From positions 62,001 to 126,000 of the forward strand of contig JAFPZK010000046.1 of assembly GCA_017417315.1 (NCBI GenBank): a DNA stretch of 64,000 nt, written 5' to 3'. This DNA comes from Bacteroidales bacterium. GTDB lineage: Bacteria > Bacteroidota > Bacteroidia > Bacteroidales > UBA3824. The position numbers and the translations under genes are program-made. The notes below the pieces were generated by a model. The model worked only from the letters and a program-made list of their open reading frames with translations. It did not search any database and was not told the DNA's origin. This document shows, piece after piece, positions 7,776 to 17,288 of the stretch (the stretch's first letter is position 1; each line of letters starts with the position of its first letter).

Positions 7776-10191
7776 ATTCTGAGATTTTAAATTCTACTCT
7801 TCTGTTTTGGGCTTTTCCTTCTTCCGTGGTGTTTGGCGCAACGGGCTTTTCTGAACCGTAACCTATTGATTTTATGCTGTTTTCGTCGCAGCCCAAGGAT
7901 ACTAAATATTTCTTCACTGCATCAGAACGCTGCTGCGATAACGTTTTGTTGTGCTGCAAAGAGCCGGCGTTGTCGGTATGTCCTGAAATTTCAAGTTTTA
8001 TTCCCGCGTTGTCTTTGATGAAGTCCGAAAGACGTTTTAATTCAGGATATGATTCGGGTTTTAAGTCGTATTTGTCAGTGTCGAAAAATATGTTTGAAAG
8101 CCGTATGGAAATTTTTCCCGTCAAAATGTCCGTTACGGAATACATTATAATATTGTGTTCGATGTTTTTGCCTTCTTTTAGTTTTTCGGTGTTAAGGTTT
8201 CCTGAAACGGGGTAATATCCCTCATATTCAACGTAATAGCCGTAATTTTTCCCTGACGGCAAGGTTATGAAATATCTTCCCGTTGACGGCTCGCATTGAA
8301 GATTTCCGAGAAGTTTGCCCGTTTCCAAATCTTCCCATTTAATTTTTGCAGGCAGTATGTTGCCTTTGTCGTCGGAAACTTTTCCCGTAACCGAGGCGAT
8401 GATTTCAGGGCGCATTTCTTTCGGCAAATCTATTGAGCAAATGTTTGCAGATGAGGACGATATCTTGCTGAAATAGGCTTTTGTGCCGTCGGTCGAAATC
8501 ATATAGTTGTAGTCGTCGGAAGCGGTGTTGATTTCTTTGCCGAGGTTCACCGGCTCCGACCACATTGTCCACGAGGTGTCGGAAAGTCTTTCGCATTTAA
8601 AGACGTCAAGTTTGCCTAAGCCGTAATGTCCGTCCGAGGAAAAATACAGCGTTTTCATGTCCGAAGCCAGGACTGGACTTCTTTCGGCAAAAGGCGTGTT
8701 GACGGTAGAGCCGATGTTAATTGCCTCGCCCCAAGTGCCGTTAGACTGTTTTATGCAGACGTAAATGTCGGTGTTGCCGGTAAATGCTCCGTGAAAATTT
8801 TTCTCATGTTTATGATAATTTCCGATGTTGCCTTTTCGGTCGGAGATAAAAAATATGGCGTTGCCGTCTGCTGAAAACGATGCGTCAGCCTCCCAAGAGG
8901 TTTCCGTATTGAGGCTTTCCATTTTTCTTAAAGGTGTCCAGCCTCTCAAAGTTTTTTCGGTGTAATAAATATTGGCATCTTTGTAAATGAGTAACATATT
9001 GCCGTCGGGCGAAACCGCCAAAGGTGCTTCGTTGCCTATCGGAGTGTTGAATTGCTCAAAAGATTCCGCTTGCTGCCATTTGCCGTTTGAAAAATTTGAC
9101 ACGAAAATATCTTCTAATCCGACATTGTCTTTTCTGCCGTAACCGCAAAAATACAATGTCTTACTATCGGGCGTGATTACCGGCGCATATTCCAAAGCAT
9201 CGGTGTTAACGGTACTCGGAAAAGGCGTCGAAGTGTATTTTTTTGACGAGGAGTTCAAGATCGCGGAGATTTTGTCAATGTTTTTTGCCTTGTTCGGAAA
9301 CAGCGGTTTGTAATCCTGCAAAACTTTTGCCGCCTCTTGAAAACGTCCCCATTCCAAATACGGCGAAATGAGTCGTTGAAGTGCCACAAACGCTAACTCA
9401 TTCGGCGCGGCTTTTTCGATATACTCCTTATAATAAGGTATGTATTCTTCGGTGAAATTCAGATGAAATTTTAGTTTTTCGGCGTATTCAGCGAGTTGTT
9501 TTCGTTGTTTATCATTTTCTGTGTAAAAAGGATAATCGGGATATTGCTGTTCAAAAGCGTTAATGCTTGAAATTTCGCCTTCTTCAAAAGCCTTGCGGCA
9601 AATCTCTTTCCAAATTGTTTGGTATTTTTCGGTTGCAATTCCGGCATATTTGCTTTCGGGATAATCGTTTGCGAAACTTTGATAACTTCTGAAATCAGCG
9701 TTTTCGCCGAGTGTTTTCCATTTGATTTCTGCCTCGTAGTTTTTCGCTTCTTTCACTTGTGGGTCTGCGCCTTCGTAGTTTTGAACAAATCTTTGAAAAT
9801 TATCTAATTTATTTTCTTTTTTTATCAACTCCAATTCGCGCGAGGCAACCTGACACATCTTATTATATATAGTGTTTTGGTCAAAACCGTAAACCGTTTT
9901 GCAAATTTCTTTTGCTTTCGGATTAAGACGGTTGAAACGGTCGTTAGCGTTGCGGATTAGTCGAAAACCTTTTATGTTGCTGAAATTTGCGTAATTACTG
10001 TCGCTAACGATACAGCCTTTGCCGTAAGTTGCGGCAACGGTTTCCGTCCCTTTGTTAAGAGCCTTGTCAAAAACTTTCAAGGCTTGTTCCAAATTGCCTT
10101 TTTGCAGGTTGTCAAAACCCTGTTTTAGGCTTTGAGAAAAGGTGTTTGCGGAAAATAAAATTCCCAGAAGTATTAACGTGATTTTTTTCAT
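7774..10191 (-). CDS. PorE-like OmpA/propeller/TPR protein
   Basis: An 805-residue exported protein (signal peptide MKKITLILLGILFSANTFSQ). Domains in order: TPR-like helices (about 20-300), a PD40/WD40-like beta-propeller (about 320-590, with repeated 'PDSKTLYF', 'PDGNMLLIY', 'SADGNAIFFISDR', 'SDMKTLYFSSDG'), a carboxypeptidase-regulatory-like beta-sandwich (about 605-670), and a C-terminal OmpA peptidoglycan-binding domain (FFDTDKYDLKPES, ISGHTDNAGS, NRRVEFKIS). This TPR-propeller-CRD-OmpA order is that of PorE of Porphyromonas gingivalis, a type IX secretion component that tethers the outer-membrane complex to the wall. Related OmpA proteins exist outside secretion, so the assignment is by architecture. 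It stands alone, with its own promoter region and terminator. Confidence 0.8.
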   Translation of the reverse strand: MKKITLILLGILFSANTFSQSLKQGFDNLQKGNLEQALKVFDKALNKGTETVAATYGKGCIVSDSNYANFSNIKGFRLIRNANDRFNRLNPKAKEICKTVYGFDQNTIYNKMCQVASRELELIKKENKLDNFQRFVQNYEGADPQVKEAKNYEAEIKWKTLGENADFRSYQSFANDYPESKYAGIATEKYQTIWKEICRKAFEEGEISSINAFEQQYPDYPFYTENDKQRKQLAEYAEKLKFHLNFTEEYIPYYKEYIEKAAPNELAFVALQRLISPYLEWGRFQEAAKVLQDYKPLFPNKAKNIDKISAILNSSSKKYTSTPFPSTVNTDALEYAPVITPDSKTLYFCGYGRKDNVGLEDIFVSNFSNGKWQQAESFEQFNTPIGNEAPLAVSPDGNMLLIYKDANIYYTEKTLRGWTPLRKMESLNTETSWEADASFSADGNAIFFISDRKGNIGNYHKHEKNFHGAFTGNTDIYVCIKQSNGTWGEAINIGSTVNTPFAERSPVLASDMKTLYFSSDGHYGLGKLDVFKCERLSDTSWTMWSEPVNLGKEINTASDDYNYMISTDGTKAYFSKISSSSANICSIDLPKEMRPEIIASVTGKVSDDKGNILPAKIKWEDLETGKLLGNLQCEPSTGRYFITLPSGKNYGYYVEYEGYYPVSGNLNTEKLKEGKNIEHNIIMYSVTDILTGKISIRLSNIFFDTDKYDLKPESYPELKRLSDFIKDNAGIKLEISGHTDNAGSLQHNKTLSQQRSDAVKKYLVSLGCDENSIKSIGYGSEKPVAPNTTEEGKAQNRRVEFKISE

Positions 10192-10243
10192 ATTTTTTAA
10201 TAACGATTTTTAACGGCAAATTTACAAAAAACTTGAAAAAAAC

Positions 10244-10275
10244 TTTGTTTTTTTCAAATATTTGTGCTATTATTG
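10244..10275 (+). promoter_or_regulatory. Promoter of the Nif3 operon
   Basis: TTTG (10244-10247), a 20-base spacer, and TATTATTG (10268-10275, one mismatch to TAnnTTTG). The implied start of transcription near 10282 lies downstream of an upstream TTG codon, so it favours the ATG at 10298 as the translation start of Nif3. Confidence 0.65.
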
Positions 10276-10297
10276 CAGACATTTTTTTCAAGAGTTT

Positions 10298-11089
10298 ATG
10301 CCGAAGTTTACGGAAATAATATCGGAGTTAGAAAGTCTGTTCCCAAAGAGGCTTCAAGAGGATTATGACAATGCCGGAATACAAGTGTTTTCGGGCGTTG
10401 AAGATATTACACAATGTCTTGTTACTCTTGATGTTACGGAAGAAGTTGTTGATGAGGCAATCGCTTGTGGGTGCGACCTTATCATCTCTCACCACCCTAT
10501 AATTTTCGGGCGCGGACTGATGAATATTTCTCCTGAAAGTCAGGTCGGAAGAATCGTTTTGAAAGCGGTAAAAAATTCCGTTTCGATATATTGTGCGCAC
10601 ACAAATGCTGATTCAATGCCGTTAGGGACGGTAGGCGTTATGTTTGAAAAACTCGGAATCAAAGAGTTTTCTATGTTGAAACGCTTTGAAAACGAAGATT
10701 TTGAATGTGGCTCGGGCGGAATAGGGGAGTTGCCTCAAAGTATCGGCACGATGGACTTTTTGAAAAAAGTAAAAGCCGTATTTAATTGCGGTTCAATACG
10801 TTATACTGAAATTATAAAACCTGAGGTAAAAAAAATCGCGATTTGTCCGGGTTCGGGCAGTTTCTTGTTGAAAGAGGCCGTAAGACAAAAAGCCGATGTT
10901 TTTTTATCGGGAGATTTCACCTATCATAAGTTTTTTGAGGCTGACAAAAAGATTTTAATTGCCGATTTAGGTCATTTTGAGACGGAAATCGGAATAAAAA
11001 ATGTTTTTAAGTGTATACTTCAAAAAAAATTTACTAATTTTGCGGTGAAAATTTCGGAGATTAATACGAATCCTATAAAATATTTATAA
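10298..11089 (+). CDS. Nif3-like dinuclear metal centre protein
   Basis: A 263-residue member of the Nif3/YbgI/DUF34 family, annotated in databases as 'GTP cyclohydrolase I type 2 homolog' though the reaction is uncertain. Metal-ligand motifs are present: ISHHPIIF with the paired histidines, CAHTNAD, and the C-terminal GHFETEIG. This is the short form, lacking the roughly 100-residue central insertion of many homologues. The ATG at 10298 is chosen because the promoter leaves no room for the upstream TTG. Five bases separate it from the zinc-ribbon gene, a pairing widely conserved in Bacteroidota. Confidence 0.9.
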   Translation: MPKFTEIISELESLFPKRLQEDYDNAGIQVFSGVEDITQCLVTLDVTEEVVDEAIACGCDLIISHHPIIFGRGLMNISPESQVGRIVLKAVKNSVSIYCAHTNADSMPLGTVGVMFEKLGIKEFSMLKRFENEDFECGSGGIGELPQSIGTMDFLKKVKAVFNCGSIRYTEIIKPEVKKIAICPGSGSFLLKEAVRQKADVFLSGDFTYHKFFEADKKILIADLGHFETEIGIKNVFKCILQKKFTNFAVKISEINTNPIKYL

Positions 11090-11094
11090 AAATA

Positions 11095-11880
11095 ATGACA
11101 ACATCTACTCAGCAGAAAGCGGATAATTCCGAGGTAAGTATCGAGGAGAAACTCCGCGCATTGTATTCTTTGCAGTCGATTGACTCCAAGACGGACGAAA
11201 TCCACCGTTTGTGCGGTGAACTTCCGTTGGAGGTTCAAGATTTGGAAGACGAATTAGTGGGACTTGAAACCAGAATCGCCAAAATCGAGACGGAAATTAC
11301 CGCTTGTCAGAGCGAAATCGCCAAAAGAAAAAACGACATTGTGGCTGCAAAAGAGGCTATAAAAAAATATCAGACACAGCAGTTGCAGGTTCGTAACAAT
11401 AGGGAATACGATTCCATAAGCAAGGAAATCGAGTTTCAGAATCTTGAAATCAACCTTTGCGAGAAGAAAATCAAAGAGGCTGAAACGCAGTTGACAACTA
11501 AAAAGAACCTTTTGAAAGAATCAAAAGAGCGTCATGAAGACCGTCAGAAAGACTTGGTACGCAGCAAATCAGAATTGGAGTCTATTATAGCCGACACACA
11601 AAAAGACGAGCAGGTATTGAAATCGAAACGCGGAAATTACGCTAAAAAAATCGAAGACCGTCTTCTTAAAGCCTATACGAGAATCCGTGGTGCTGCTAAA
11701 AACGGTTTGGCTATCGTTCCCGTACAAAGAGATGCTTGCGGCGGCTGTTTCAACAAGATACCGCCTCAGAGACAACTTGACGTGGCTTCGCATAAAAAAA
11801 TCATCGTTTGCGAGTATTGCGGCAGAATTTTGATTGACGAGGCTTTGGCAAACGAGATTGCTGAAAGTATGCAACAATAA
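11095..11880 (+). CDS. Coiled-coil C4 zinc-ribbon protein
   Basis: A 261-residue protein. Residues of about 40-190 form a long coiled coil rich in E, K and Q. The C-terminus carries a C4 zinc ribbon: CGGC (within RDACGGCFNKIP) and CEYCGR about 30 residues later. This is the zf-RING_7 (DUF164-type) family, a possible nucleic-acid-binding adaptor whose biochemical role is not established. It is co-transcribed with Nif3, and a partnership of the two is suggested by their conserved adjacency. Confidence 0.9.
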   Translation: MTTSTQQKADNSEVSIEEKLRALYSLQSIDSKTDEIHRLCGELPLEVQDLEDELVGLETRIAKIETEITACQSEIAKRKNDIVAAKEAIKKYQTQQLQVRNNREYDSISKEIEFQNLEINLCEKKIKEAETQLTTKKNLLKESKERHEDRQKDLVRSKSELESIIADTQKDEQVLKSKRGNYAKKIEDRLLKAYTRIRGAAKNGLAIVPVQRDACGGCFNKIPPQRQLDVASHKKIIVCEYCGRILIDEALANEIAESMQQ

Positions 11881-11893
11881 AAAAATAAACGAT

Positions 11894-12097
11894 ATGGAAA
11901 CTGAAAACGGAAATTTGTTTGAAAAGTTTTCTTCTTTTATTGACGATGATGAAGATTTTGAGGTCGGAGAGTTGGAGAATTTTGATATTGACAAAATTGC
12001 ACCGAAACCCTCCGGCTTTCAGGATTTTCCCTCTGACGAACAAGAAGAAGACTTGTTACAACAAGCAGAGATTTTGAAAACTAACTTTAATTTATAA
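11894..12097 (+). CDS. Small acidic protein, function unknown
   Basis: A 67-residue, strongly acidic protein (FIDDDEDFEVGELENFDIDK) without signal peptide or membrane segment. The start at ATG 11894 is chosen because the upstream in-frame extension overlaps the zinc-ribbon gene and does not look like native sequence. It lies 13 bases after that gene and 5 bases before the lipoprotein gene, so it is probably in the same transcript. I do not recognise a family. Confidence 0.6.
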   Translation: METENGNLFEKFSSFIDDDEDFEVGELENFDIDKIAPKPSGFQDFPSDEQEEDLLQQAEILKTNFNL

Positions 12098-12102
12098 AAA
12101 CT

Positions 12103-12588
12103 ATGAAGAGAATTTTAAAAAAACTTTTGATTATTTCGGTTGTGTTTTTGCCGGTGACATTTTCGGCAGTTTCCTGCTCGGAAGATGCACCGACTTATAC
12201 TAATACGACAAAAGACTTTGTTGACGAGAAGACCGGTACCGGAAAATGGGGTTGGGAAACTGAACAAGCCGAGGATTTATCTGACAAATTTGATGTTACG
12301 ATAAAAATGGTTTCGGATACGAAAATCACCATCAGTAATTTTCACAATTTAGGTGCGGATATGGACGTTACTGTTGACAATTCTACAAAAACGGTTACGT
12401 TTAGCGGCAAATTGACTGACGATTATGAAGTAAAAGCCGGCACGGGTACGATTACTAACGGTTATCAGCAAATGAACATTTCGTATGATATTGTTGATTT
12501 GAATGAGGATACAGCAAATCCCGAGCATATTAAGGCGAAGTTAGTAAAAGACAATGTTTTGGCAAAAAAAGCAGTTGCCGAAAATTAA
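12103..12588 (+). CDS. Predicted lipoprotein, function unknown
   Basis: A 161-residue protein with a lipoprotein signal (MKRILKKLLIISVVFLPVTF, then SAVSC as lipobox with Cys25). The mature part is polar, Thr- and Asp-rich and beta-strand-like. No family is recognised. Right after the cysteine come Ser-Glu-Asp, resembling the acidic lipoprotein export signal that Bacteroidota use for surface exposure, but this is weak evidence. It closes the Nif3 operon; a strong terminator follows. Confidence 0.7.
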   Translation: MKRILKKLLIISVVFLPVTFSAVSCSEDAPTYTNTTKDFVDEKTGTGKWGWETEQAEDLSDKFDVTIKMVSDTKITISNFHNLGADMDVTVDNSTKTVTFSGKLTDDYEVKAGTGTITNGYQQMNISYDIVDLNEDTANPEHIKAKLVKDNVLAKKAVAEN

Positions 12589-12637
12589 AAACAAGCATTC
12601 AAAATTGTTATAAGTTTTCATAATTTTTTAGTTTTAG

Positions 12638-12680
12638 CCGGTCGCAAAATTTTCAAAAAGAGTTTGCGGCCGGTTTTTTT
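12638..12680 (+). terminator. Terminator of the Nif3 operon
   Basis: CCGGTCGCAAA (12638-12648) pairs with TTTGCGGCCGG (12663-12673) with one wobble, followed by seven T residues. Confidence 0.9.
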
Positions 12681-12694
12681 ACGTATATCTTGTA

Positions 12695-12737
12695 TAAAAA
12701 ATGAATATCGTTTAAGTGAAATACTTAAACGATATTC
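12695..12737 (-). terminator. Terminator of the 47-residue gene (perfect inverted repeat)
   Basis: A perfect 15-bp inverted repeat (GAATATCGTTTAAGT, 12703-12717, and its complement, 12723-12737) with a 5-base loop. On the minus strand it is followed by ATTTTTTAT; on the plus strand no T run follows. It therefore terminates leftward transcription, from the small gene at 12778-12921. A palindromic operator is the alternative. Confidence 0.7.
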
Positions 12738-12777
12738 AATAAATATACAAAAATATGAGTAATTATACAATCAGGAA

Positions 12778-12921
12778 TCAGTTTCTGAATACTAATGATT
12801 CCGCTTCTACGGAAAACGTGTTACCGTATTTTTTTAATTCGTCGCTTTTTGACATGCCGTTAACGATAGCCATTGCCACAGCAGCAATCATTGCCGCTAA
12901 GAATAATAATGTTGTAGTCAT
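12778..12921 (-). CDS. 47-residue single-span membrane protein
   Basis: A short minus-strand frame from ATG 12921 to TGA at 12778. It begins MTTTLLFLAAMIAAVAMAIV, one hydrophobic span, then continues as a polar tail (SKSDELKKYGNTFSVEAESL). Support comes from context: a consensus promoter (TTTG-N20-TACATTTG) about 45 bases upstream, and a strong leftward terminator about 40 bases downstream. Together these define a self-contained monocistronic unit of about 270 bases in an otherwise empty gap. The function is unknown; it resembles small membrane regulators only in size and topology. Confidence 0.65.
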   Translation of the reverse strand: MTTTLLFLAAMIAAVAMAIVNGMSKSDELKKYGNTFSVEAESLVFRN

Positions 12922-12972
12922 AATAATTAAGATTTTTAAAATTGTTAGTAATTATGATTTATTTTCACGTTA

Positions 12973-13004
12973 CAAATGTATAAAATTACAAAATATGTTC
13001 CAAA
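12973..13004 (-). promoter_or_regulatory. Promoter of the 47-residue gene
   Basis: Reading the minus strand: TTTG (complement of 13001-13004), 20-base spacer, TACATTTG (complement of 12973-12980). A full match to the Bacteroidota consensus. Confidence 0.8.
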
Positions 13005-13081
13005 TTTTTTTGTATAAATTTTCTGTTAAATTGAATTTATATACAATTAACGTCAATTCAGTATTTTTCTTAAAAAAATAT

Positions 13082-13112
13082 TTTGCGGCTTTGAAAAAAA
13101 GCATTAAATTTG
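13082..13112 (+). promoter_or_regulatory. Promoter of the helicase operon
   Basis: TTTG (13082-13085), 19-base spacer, TAAATTTG (13105-13112). Transcription would start near 13118, so an in-frame upstream TTG at 13110 cannot be the start and ATG 13146 is used. Confidence 0.8.
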
Positions 13113-13145
13113 CAATTACGTAGTACGTATAAAAACTTATGCGAT

Positions 13146-16100
13146 ATGTTACAACTCAAAGCGGGATATTTTACAAGCGCAATAGAGTCTCTTAAAACAA
13201 ACGATTCCATGAAAGACAAAGTGGAATCTCTTGTAGAGCAACTCTCATATTTTGATTTAGAGACAAATATCAATATATCGGGCGAGTCTTCGGACGCCGC
13301 CGTTGCCGTTTTGTATAATATTGTTTCAAGAGGTACGCCGGCGTATGCTTCGCAGTTTGTGGAGGATATTCTCTCTACTACTATCGGCAAGACGATGAAA
13401 AGAATTTCGTCAGAAGGCGATATTTATAGAGAAATGCCTAAACGCGAGGTTCAAGATTTGGTTTTCAAGGCTTTGCACATTATTGAGCCGAGAATTAAGG
13501 CTAAAAGAATAAAAAGTTCGGATCAGCGTTTGTCGATGATTTATGACTTTTTGACATACGGAGCGGTGTTTTCTGAGGGTGATTATATTTTTCAGTTTGC
13601 GGATATAGATTGCGGTTTTCAGAGCATTGTGAAAAAGTCAAAAAAGTTTCGTCGCGATATTGAGGCTTTGAAAACTAATCCGTCATACTCGTTTTTGAAT
13701 GAAAAATGCGATTTGAGTTTTTTTGCGCCTTACGCCGAAAATACTTCACAGACACTGACTTATAAATTCAACATGGACGATTCCATGGTGGATACAACCG
13801 ATTGGATTACCGAAGATGCTATTTCGGCGTTGCTTAATCCTTTGGGCATTGACGGTAGGGTGATTATCCGCCGGTCTGACATTTTATCGCACAAGACTGA
13901 CGAATTGTCATATTTTACTCAAAGTTCGTACTTTGATATTATCAGAGAAAATTATAATTCACCGCTTTATAATACAGAGGACGGTATTGAGGCTTTGCAA
14001 ATCGCGCTTACGCCGCCTGCAATCGCCAGAATACAAAAAGTTTTGTTGGAGGCAATTAATGCGGGAGTGTTGGATTTGAGTGCTAAAACTTGGAAAATCG
14101 GCGTTATTGAAAGAGATGTGCCGTGTGCTTTTTTGGCTATTGAAGATTTGAAACAGCATTTCAACAAGTTTTTTGCGCTTGAAAATCTCGGCAGAGTATT
14201 TCCTAACGTTAAACTTGACATATTTTTCAGCGACGAGTTTGCCTCTACGGAGTTGAACCTGCTTTATCAGGGCAGCAGAGAAAATATCAGCGAATTTGAT
14301 GCCTCGAAAGAATATGATTTGTTGATAGACATAGCAATTTTGGCGCGTAGCGGTTTTGACGAAAAATTGATAGAAACAAAAGCCGGAAAATATGCTTTGA
14401 TACGTTCTGCGAAATTCCCCGTTGCTGAAACTAAACTTCTGTTTTCCAATTATATACATTACGATATTAATCTGCCGTTGCAGAAAGAAACGTCCGAAGA
14501 AGACTCCTTAGATGAGGACGATGAACCCTCGCTCGAAGAAGAAAAAAGTTTTGAGCAGGAAGATGCTTTGAAGTTCTTTTTGAAGAATCTTTTCGGTAAA
14601 AATAATTTCTTGGACTATCAGGCTCAGAGTATAGCCTATTTGCTTAACGGGGACAATGTGCTTCATGTTTCGCCGCCTGCTACGGGCAAAACTTTGATTG
14701 CATTGTTTGCCGCTTTGATGAAACCCGGTTATAGTTTCATATTGTCGCCGACGATTGCCGTTATGGATATGCAGTTCAATATGTTACGGCAGCGGCGCAT
14801 AGAAATTGATTATTATATAAATCCTGCTTTGCAAAATTCTTATGACAGAGACATGGCAGTCGGGGACGTTGTCGGCGGTAAAAGTATCGTAACGTTTTTG
14901 TCGCCTTCGTTAGTGCATGATTTGTACATCAGGGATATTTTCAAGAGGATTGACTCTAAGCATATTCCGGTGTATTTCGTGATGGTTGACGAGGCGCAGA
15001 GAGTTTGTCTTCAAACTTTTGACTTCCGTTCTTATTATCAGGATATTAAGAATATAATTGCGGGAAATTTCTCGGACGAGAATATAAATATTTTGAGGAC
15101 GGGTGCGTTTACGTGGACTAAGGAGGCTAACATTATCAACGAAATTGCGCAAAAACTTCAAACCGAAAGAGTTGTTGTTTCAAAAGCCGCAGAGGAAAAA
15201 ATTAACCTTTCCGTCCATGATATTCAGATGAAGGGTGCGGGCAACACCGATGATTTAGGTGCATACGCGAGGAAAATAAAACAGACGGAAGCCGAAAGAA
15301 TTATTTCAAAGGTAAAAAATCCGACGGCTTTGATATTTTCAGAAAAGTGTCCGTTTGATGATAAAGACTATAAAATCAGCGGTTTAGAAACCGGCTATTA
15401 CGAAGGCGACATCGTGGAGTTAGACCGCGATATTACGAGTTCAGAAGCCGTTGCCGGCAGAAAGGCTTGCGAAAAGTTTATTTTAGGAGAAACCTCCGTT
15501 CTTTCGGCGGCACATTCTGCCGGAGTCGGTATCAGAGTAAAAAATCTCACTAACGTCATCTATTTTGAACCGCCTATTTCGTTGGACGCTTTTTGCAGAA
15601 TGAACGGTCGCGGGGCAAAGAACAAAACTATTTCAGCGGATTTGTTTATCAACACTTTGAATAAGGATTTTTCGGGTTTTGAAACAGTGAGAGATTCCTC
15701 AGGCAATATCAGAACCGCTGAAAATGTGATAATTACGGATTTTGATACCGTTAATAATCTTCAAAGGCTTCAATCGCAGAATCCGGGGCCCGAAAAAGAA
15801 AAAGCCGTTATAAAAGAAATTCTTGACGGCGTGGTTTTTCCGAGATATTCTTTCCGTCAGACGATAATTGATGCGGTTTACAACGAGTTTAACATCGAAA
15901 TTCAGATTGATGCCGAGCCGAGTTTCAATCCTTATCAGTTGTACATTTATTCTCAGGACAAGACAAAGGGATTAGGGTTTATCAATTTCAAAACTGGTGA
16001 ACTTAATATGCCTGAAATGAGTTATGATAGGGCAATCGCCGAAAAAATTCAGACGTATGTTTTTGATTTGATAAAACTTAACACAGAAAGTCCTCTTGCC

Positions 16101-17252
16101 TTTCTTTCCGTTATGGAAACTGAAAACGAGGCAGAGGAAAATAACGGTATTCAGACCGCTCTTGATTTGACGGAAGAAGGCGGCAAAACTTCGGTTATAA
16201 TACCTTTTTATAATAATAGTTTTTTTCAGGCGGCTCAGTTTTTGAATTTAATCCTCAAAGCGGATATTTCAACTACGGCTTTAAGGCGTTGTTATAATCA
16301 GAGCAGAAGTTATGATGCTTTTGAAAAACTGCTTGCAAAGGATTATAATATTCGTGTTAAAAACCTCGGAGAAGGCAAGCGTAATGAATTTAAATTACTT
16401 TACGAAAAATTCCGTAACCGCAGGGATACCATTAGGGCGATTTCGCGGCTCAAAGAAATAGACCTTATTGACGACTATCTTATTAATCCGGCAAAAGAAG
16501 AAACCGTGGTTTTTATGACAAAGCACAATAAGGATTTTTACCGAATGAAACTTCTGCCCGTTTTGCAGAGAAACTTAACGAGAGAAAAAGTGCTTTTGTA
16601 TTTGTCTGATATTGACGAAGAAAAATATCTTTCGATAGAAAAATATGCCGGCGTTTTGATAGATTTTTTCTATGCTGAGGTTTATCCGCTTTACGAAAGG
16701 GCGGCGAAAGATTCGGGCAATTTTTTCAAAAAAGTGCTTCAAGAGCAGAAAGACGGCACGTTTTCTCAGGAGATTTTTATGAAAAATCTTCAAAACTATT
16801 TTATCTCGCGATATAAATGCGGATATTTGTTTGAGGACGAGGCGGAGGCTTTGCCGAAAGACGTTGACAATATTATAAAGGTGATATCCAAGACCGAGGG
16901 CAATATCAACGAACTTTTGAGTTTGCAGTCTTCGGTTGATAGTCAGGATATTGCAAGGCGCAGTTTTGCCGACAAGATAGTTTACGGATATTGTCGTCTG
17001 TTTACTTTGCCGCAATACGATGGAGAAGGTCGTTTTGAGGCTTATCAGACAATCAGTGAGGGTCTTGACAAGTTAAGGCAGACTGAAAAAACGGAGCAGT
17101 TCGTAGAGGATTTCAATAAGTTGACAAAAAAAATCAGCGAAGATAATTTTGATTTGAAAGACGAATCGGAATGTATTTTGTCTATGAAACTGCAATTGAA
17201 TTGGCTTAAAAAGTTTAACGCAAAAGTCCTTAAAACGGACGAAGTATCATAA
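13146..17252 (+). CDS. Large divergent SF2 helicase-like protein
   Basis: A 1368-residue protein. Residues 1-470 are unrecognised, with an acidic linker at about 450-475 (SEEDSLDEDDEPSLEEEKSF). An SF2-type ATPase core follows: Walker A SPPATGKT (509-516), a DEAQ Walker B (VMVDEAQRV, D615-Q618), and a motif-VI-like FCRMNGRGAK with R822. About 500 C-terminal residues have no known domain. The layout recalls oversized RecQ-like helicases with a long N-terminal extension. The segment IGVIERDVPCAFLAIEDLK followed by YDLLIDIAIL is conserved-looking and may be a second enzymatic or structural domain. It heads a two-gene operon with the tail-anchored coiled-coil protein. A role in DNA or RNA metabolism or defence is possible but unproven. 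Confidence 0.7.
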   Translation: MLQLKAGYFTSAIESLKTNDSMKDKVESLVEQLSYFDLETNINISGESSDAAVAVLYNIVSRGTPAYASQFVEDILSTTIGKTMKRISSEGDIYREMPKREVQDLVFKALHIIEPRIKAKRIKSSDQRLSMIYDFLTYGAVFSEGDYIFQFADIDCGFQSIVKKSKKFRRDIEALKTNPSYSFLNEKCDLSFFAPYAENTSQTLTYKFNMDDSMVDTTDWITEDAISALLNPLGIDGRVIIRRSDILSHKTDELSYFTQSSYFDIIRENYNSPLYNTEDGIEALQIALTPPAIARIQKVLLEAINAGVLDLSAKTWKIGVIERDVPCAFLAIEDLKQHFNKFFALENLGRVFPNVKLDIFFSDEFASTELNLLYQGSRENISEFDASKEYDLLIDIAILARSGFDEKLIETKAGKYALIRSAKFPVAETKLLFSNYIHYDINLPLQKETSEEDSLDEDDEPSLEEEKSFEQEDALKFFLKNLFGKNNFLDYQAQSIAYLLNGDNVLHVSPPATGKTLIALFAALMKPGYSFILSPTIAVMDMQFNMLRQRRIEIDYYINPALQNSYDRDMAVGDVVGGKSIVTFLSPSLVHDLYIRDIFKRIDSKHIPVYFVMVDEAQRVCLQTFDFRSYYQDIKNIIAGNFSDENINILRTGAFTWTKEANIINEIAQKLQTERVVVSKAAEEKINLSVHDIQMKGAGNTDDLGAYARKIKQTEAERIISKVKNPTALIFSEKCPFDDKDYKISGLETGYYEGDIVELDRDITSSEAVAGRKACEKFILGETSVLSAAHSAGVGIRVKNLTNVIYFEPPISLDAFCRMNGRGAKNKTISADLFINTLNKDFSGFETVRDSSGNIRTAENVIITDFDTVNNLQRLQSQNPGPEKEKAVIKEILDGVVFPRYSFRQTIIDAVYNEFNIEIQIDAEPSFNPYQLYIYSQDKTKGLGFINFKTGELNMPEMSYDRAIAEKIQTYVFDLIKLNTESPLAFLSVMETENEAEENNGIQTALDLTEEGGKTSVIIPFYNNSFFQAAQFLNLILKADISTTALRRCYNQSRSYDAFEKLLAKDYNIRVKNLGEGKRNEFKLLYEKFRNRRDTIRAISRLKEIDLIDDYLINPAKEETVVFMTKHNKDFYRMKLLPVLQRNLTREKVLLYLSDIDEEKYLSIEKYAGVLIDFFYAEVYPLYERAAKDSGNFFKKVLQEQKDGTFSQEIFMKNLQNYFISRYKCGYLFEDEAEALPKDVDNIIKVISKTEGNINELLSLQSSVDSQDIARRSFADKIVYGYCRLFTLPQYDGEGRFEAYQTISEGLDKLRQTEKTEQFVEDFNKLTKKISEDNFDLKDESECILSMKLQLNWLKKFNAKVLKTDEVS

Positions 17253-17288
17253 AAAAAATCAGAACCTTATAAAAAACGATATACCGAT

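Noticed and set aside
10262..10297. Longer N-terminus of the Nif3 protein
   Set aside because: The start codon would be a TTG lying inside the promoter, upstream of the predicted transcription start; the extra 12 residues do not resemble the family.
12755..13123. A 122-codon plus-strand frame
   Set aside because: It runs opposite to the well-supported 47-residue gene and across its promoter and that of the helicase operon; the sequence has no family features.
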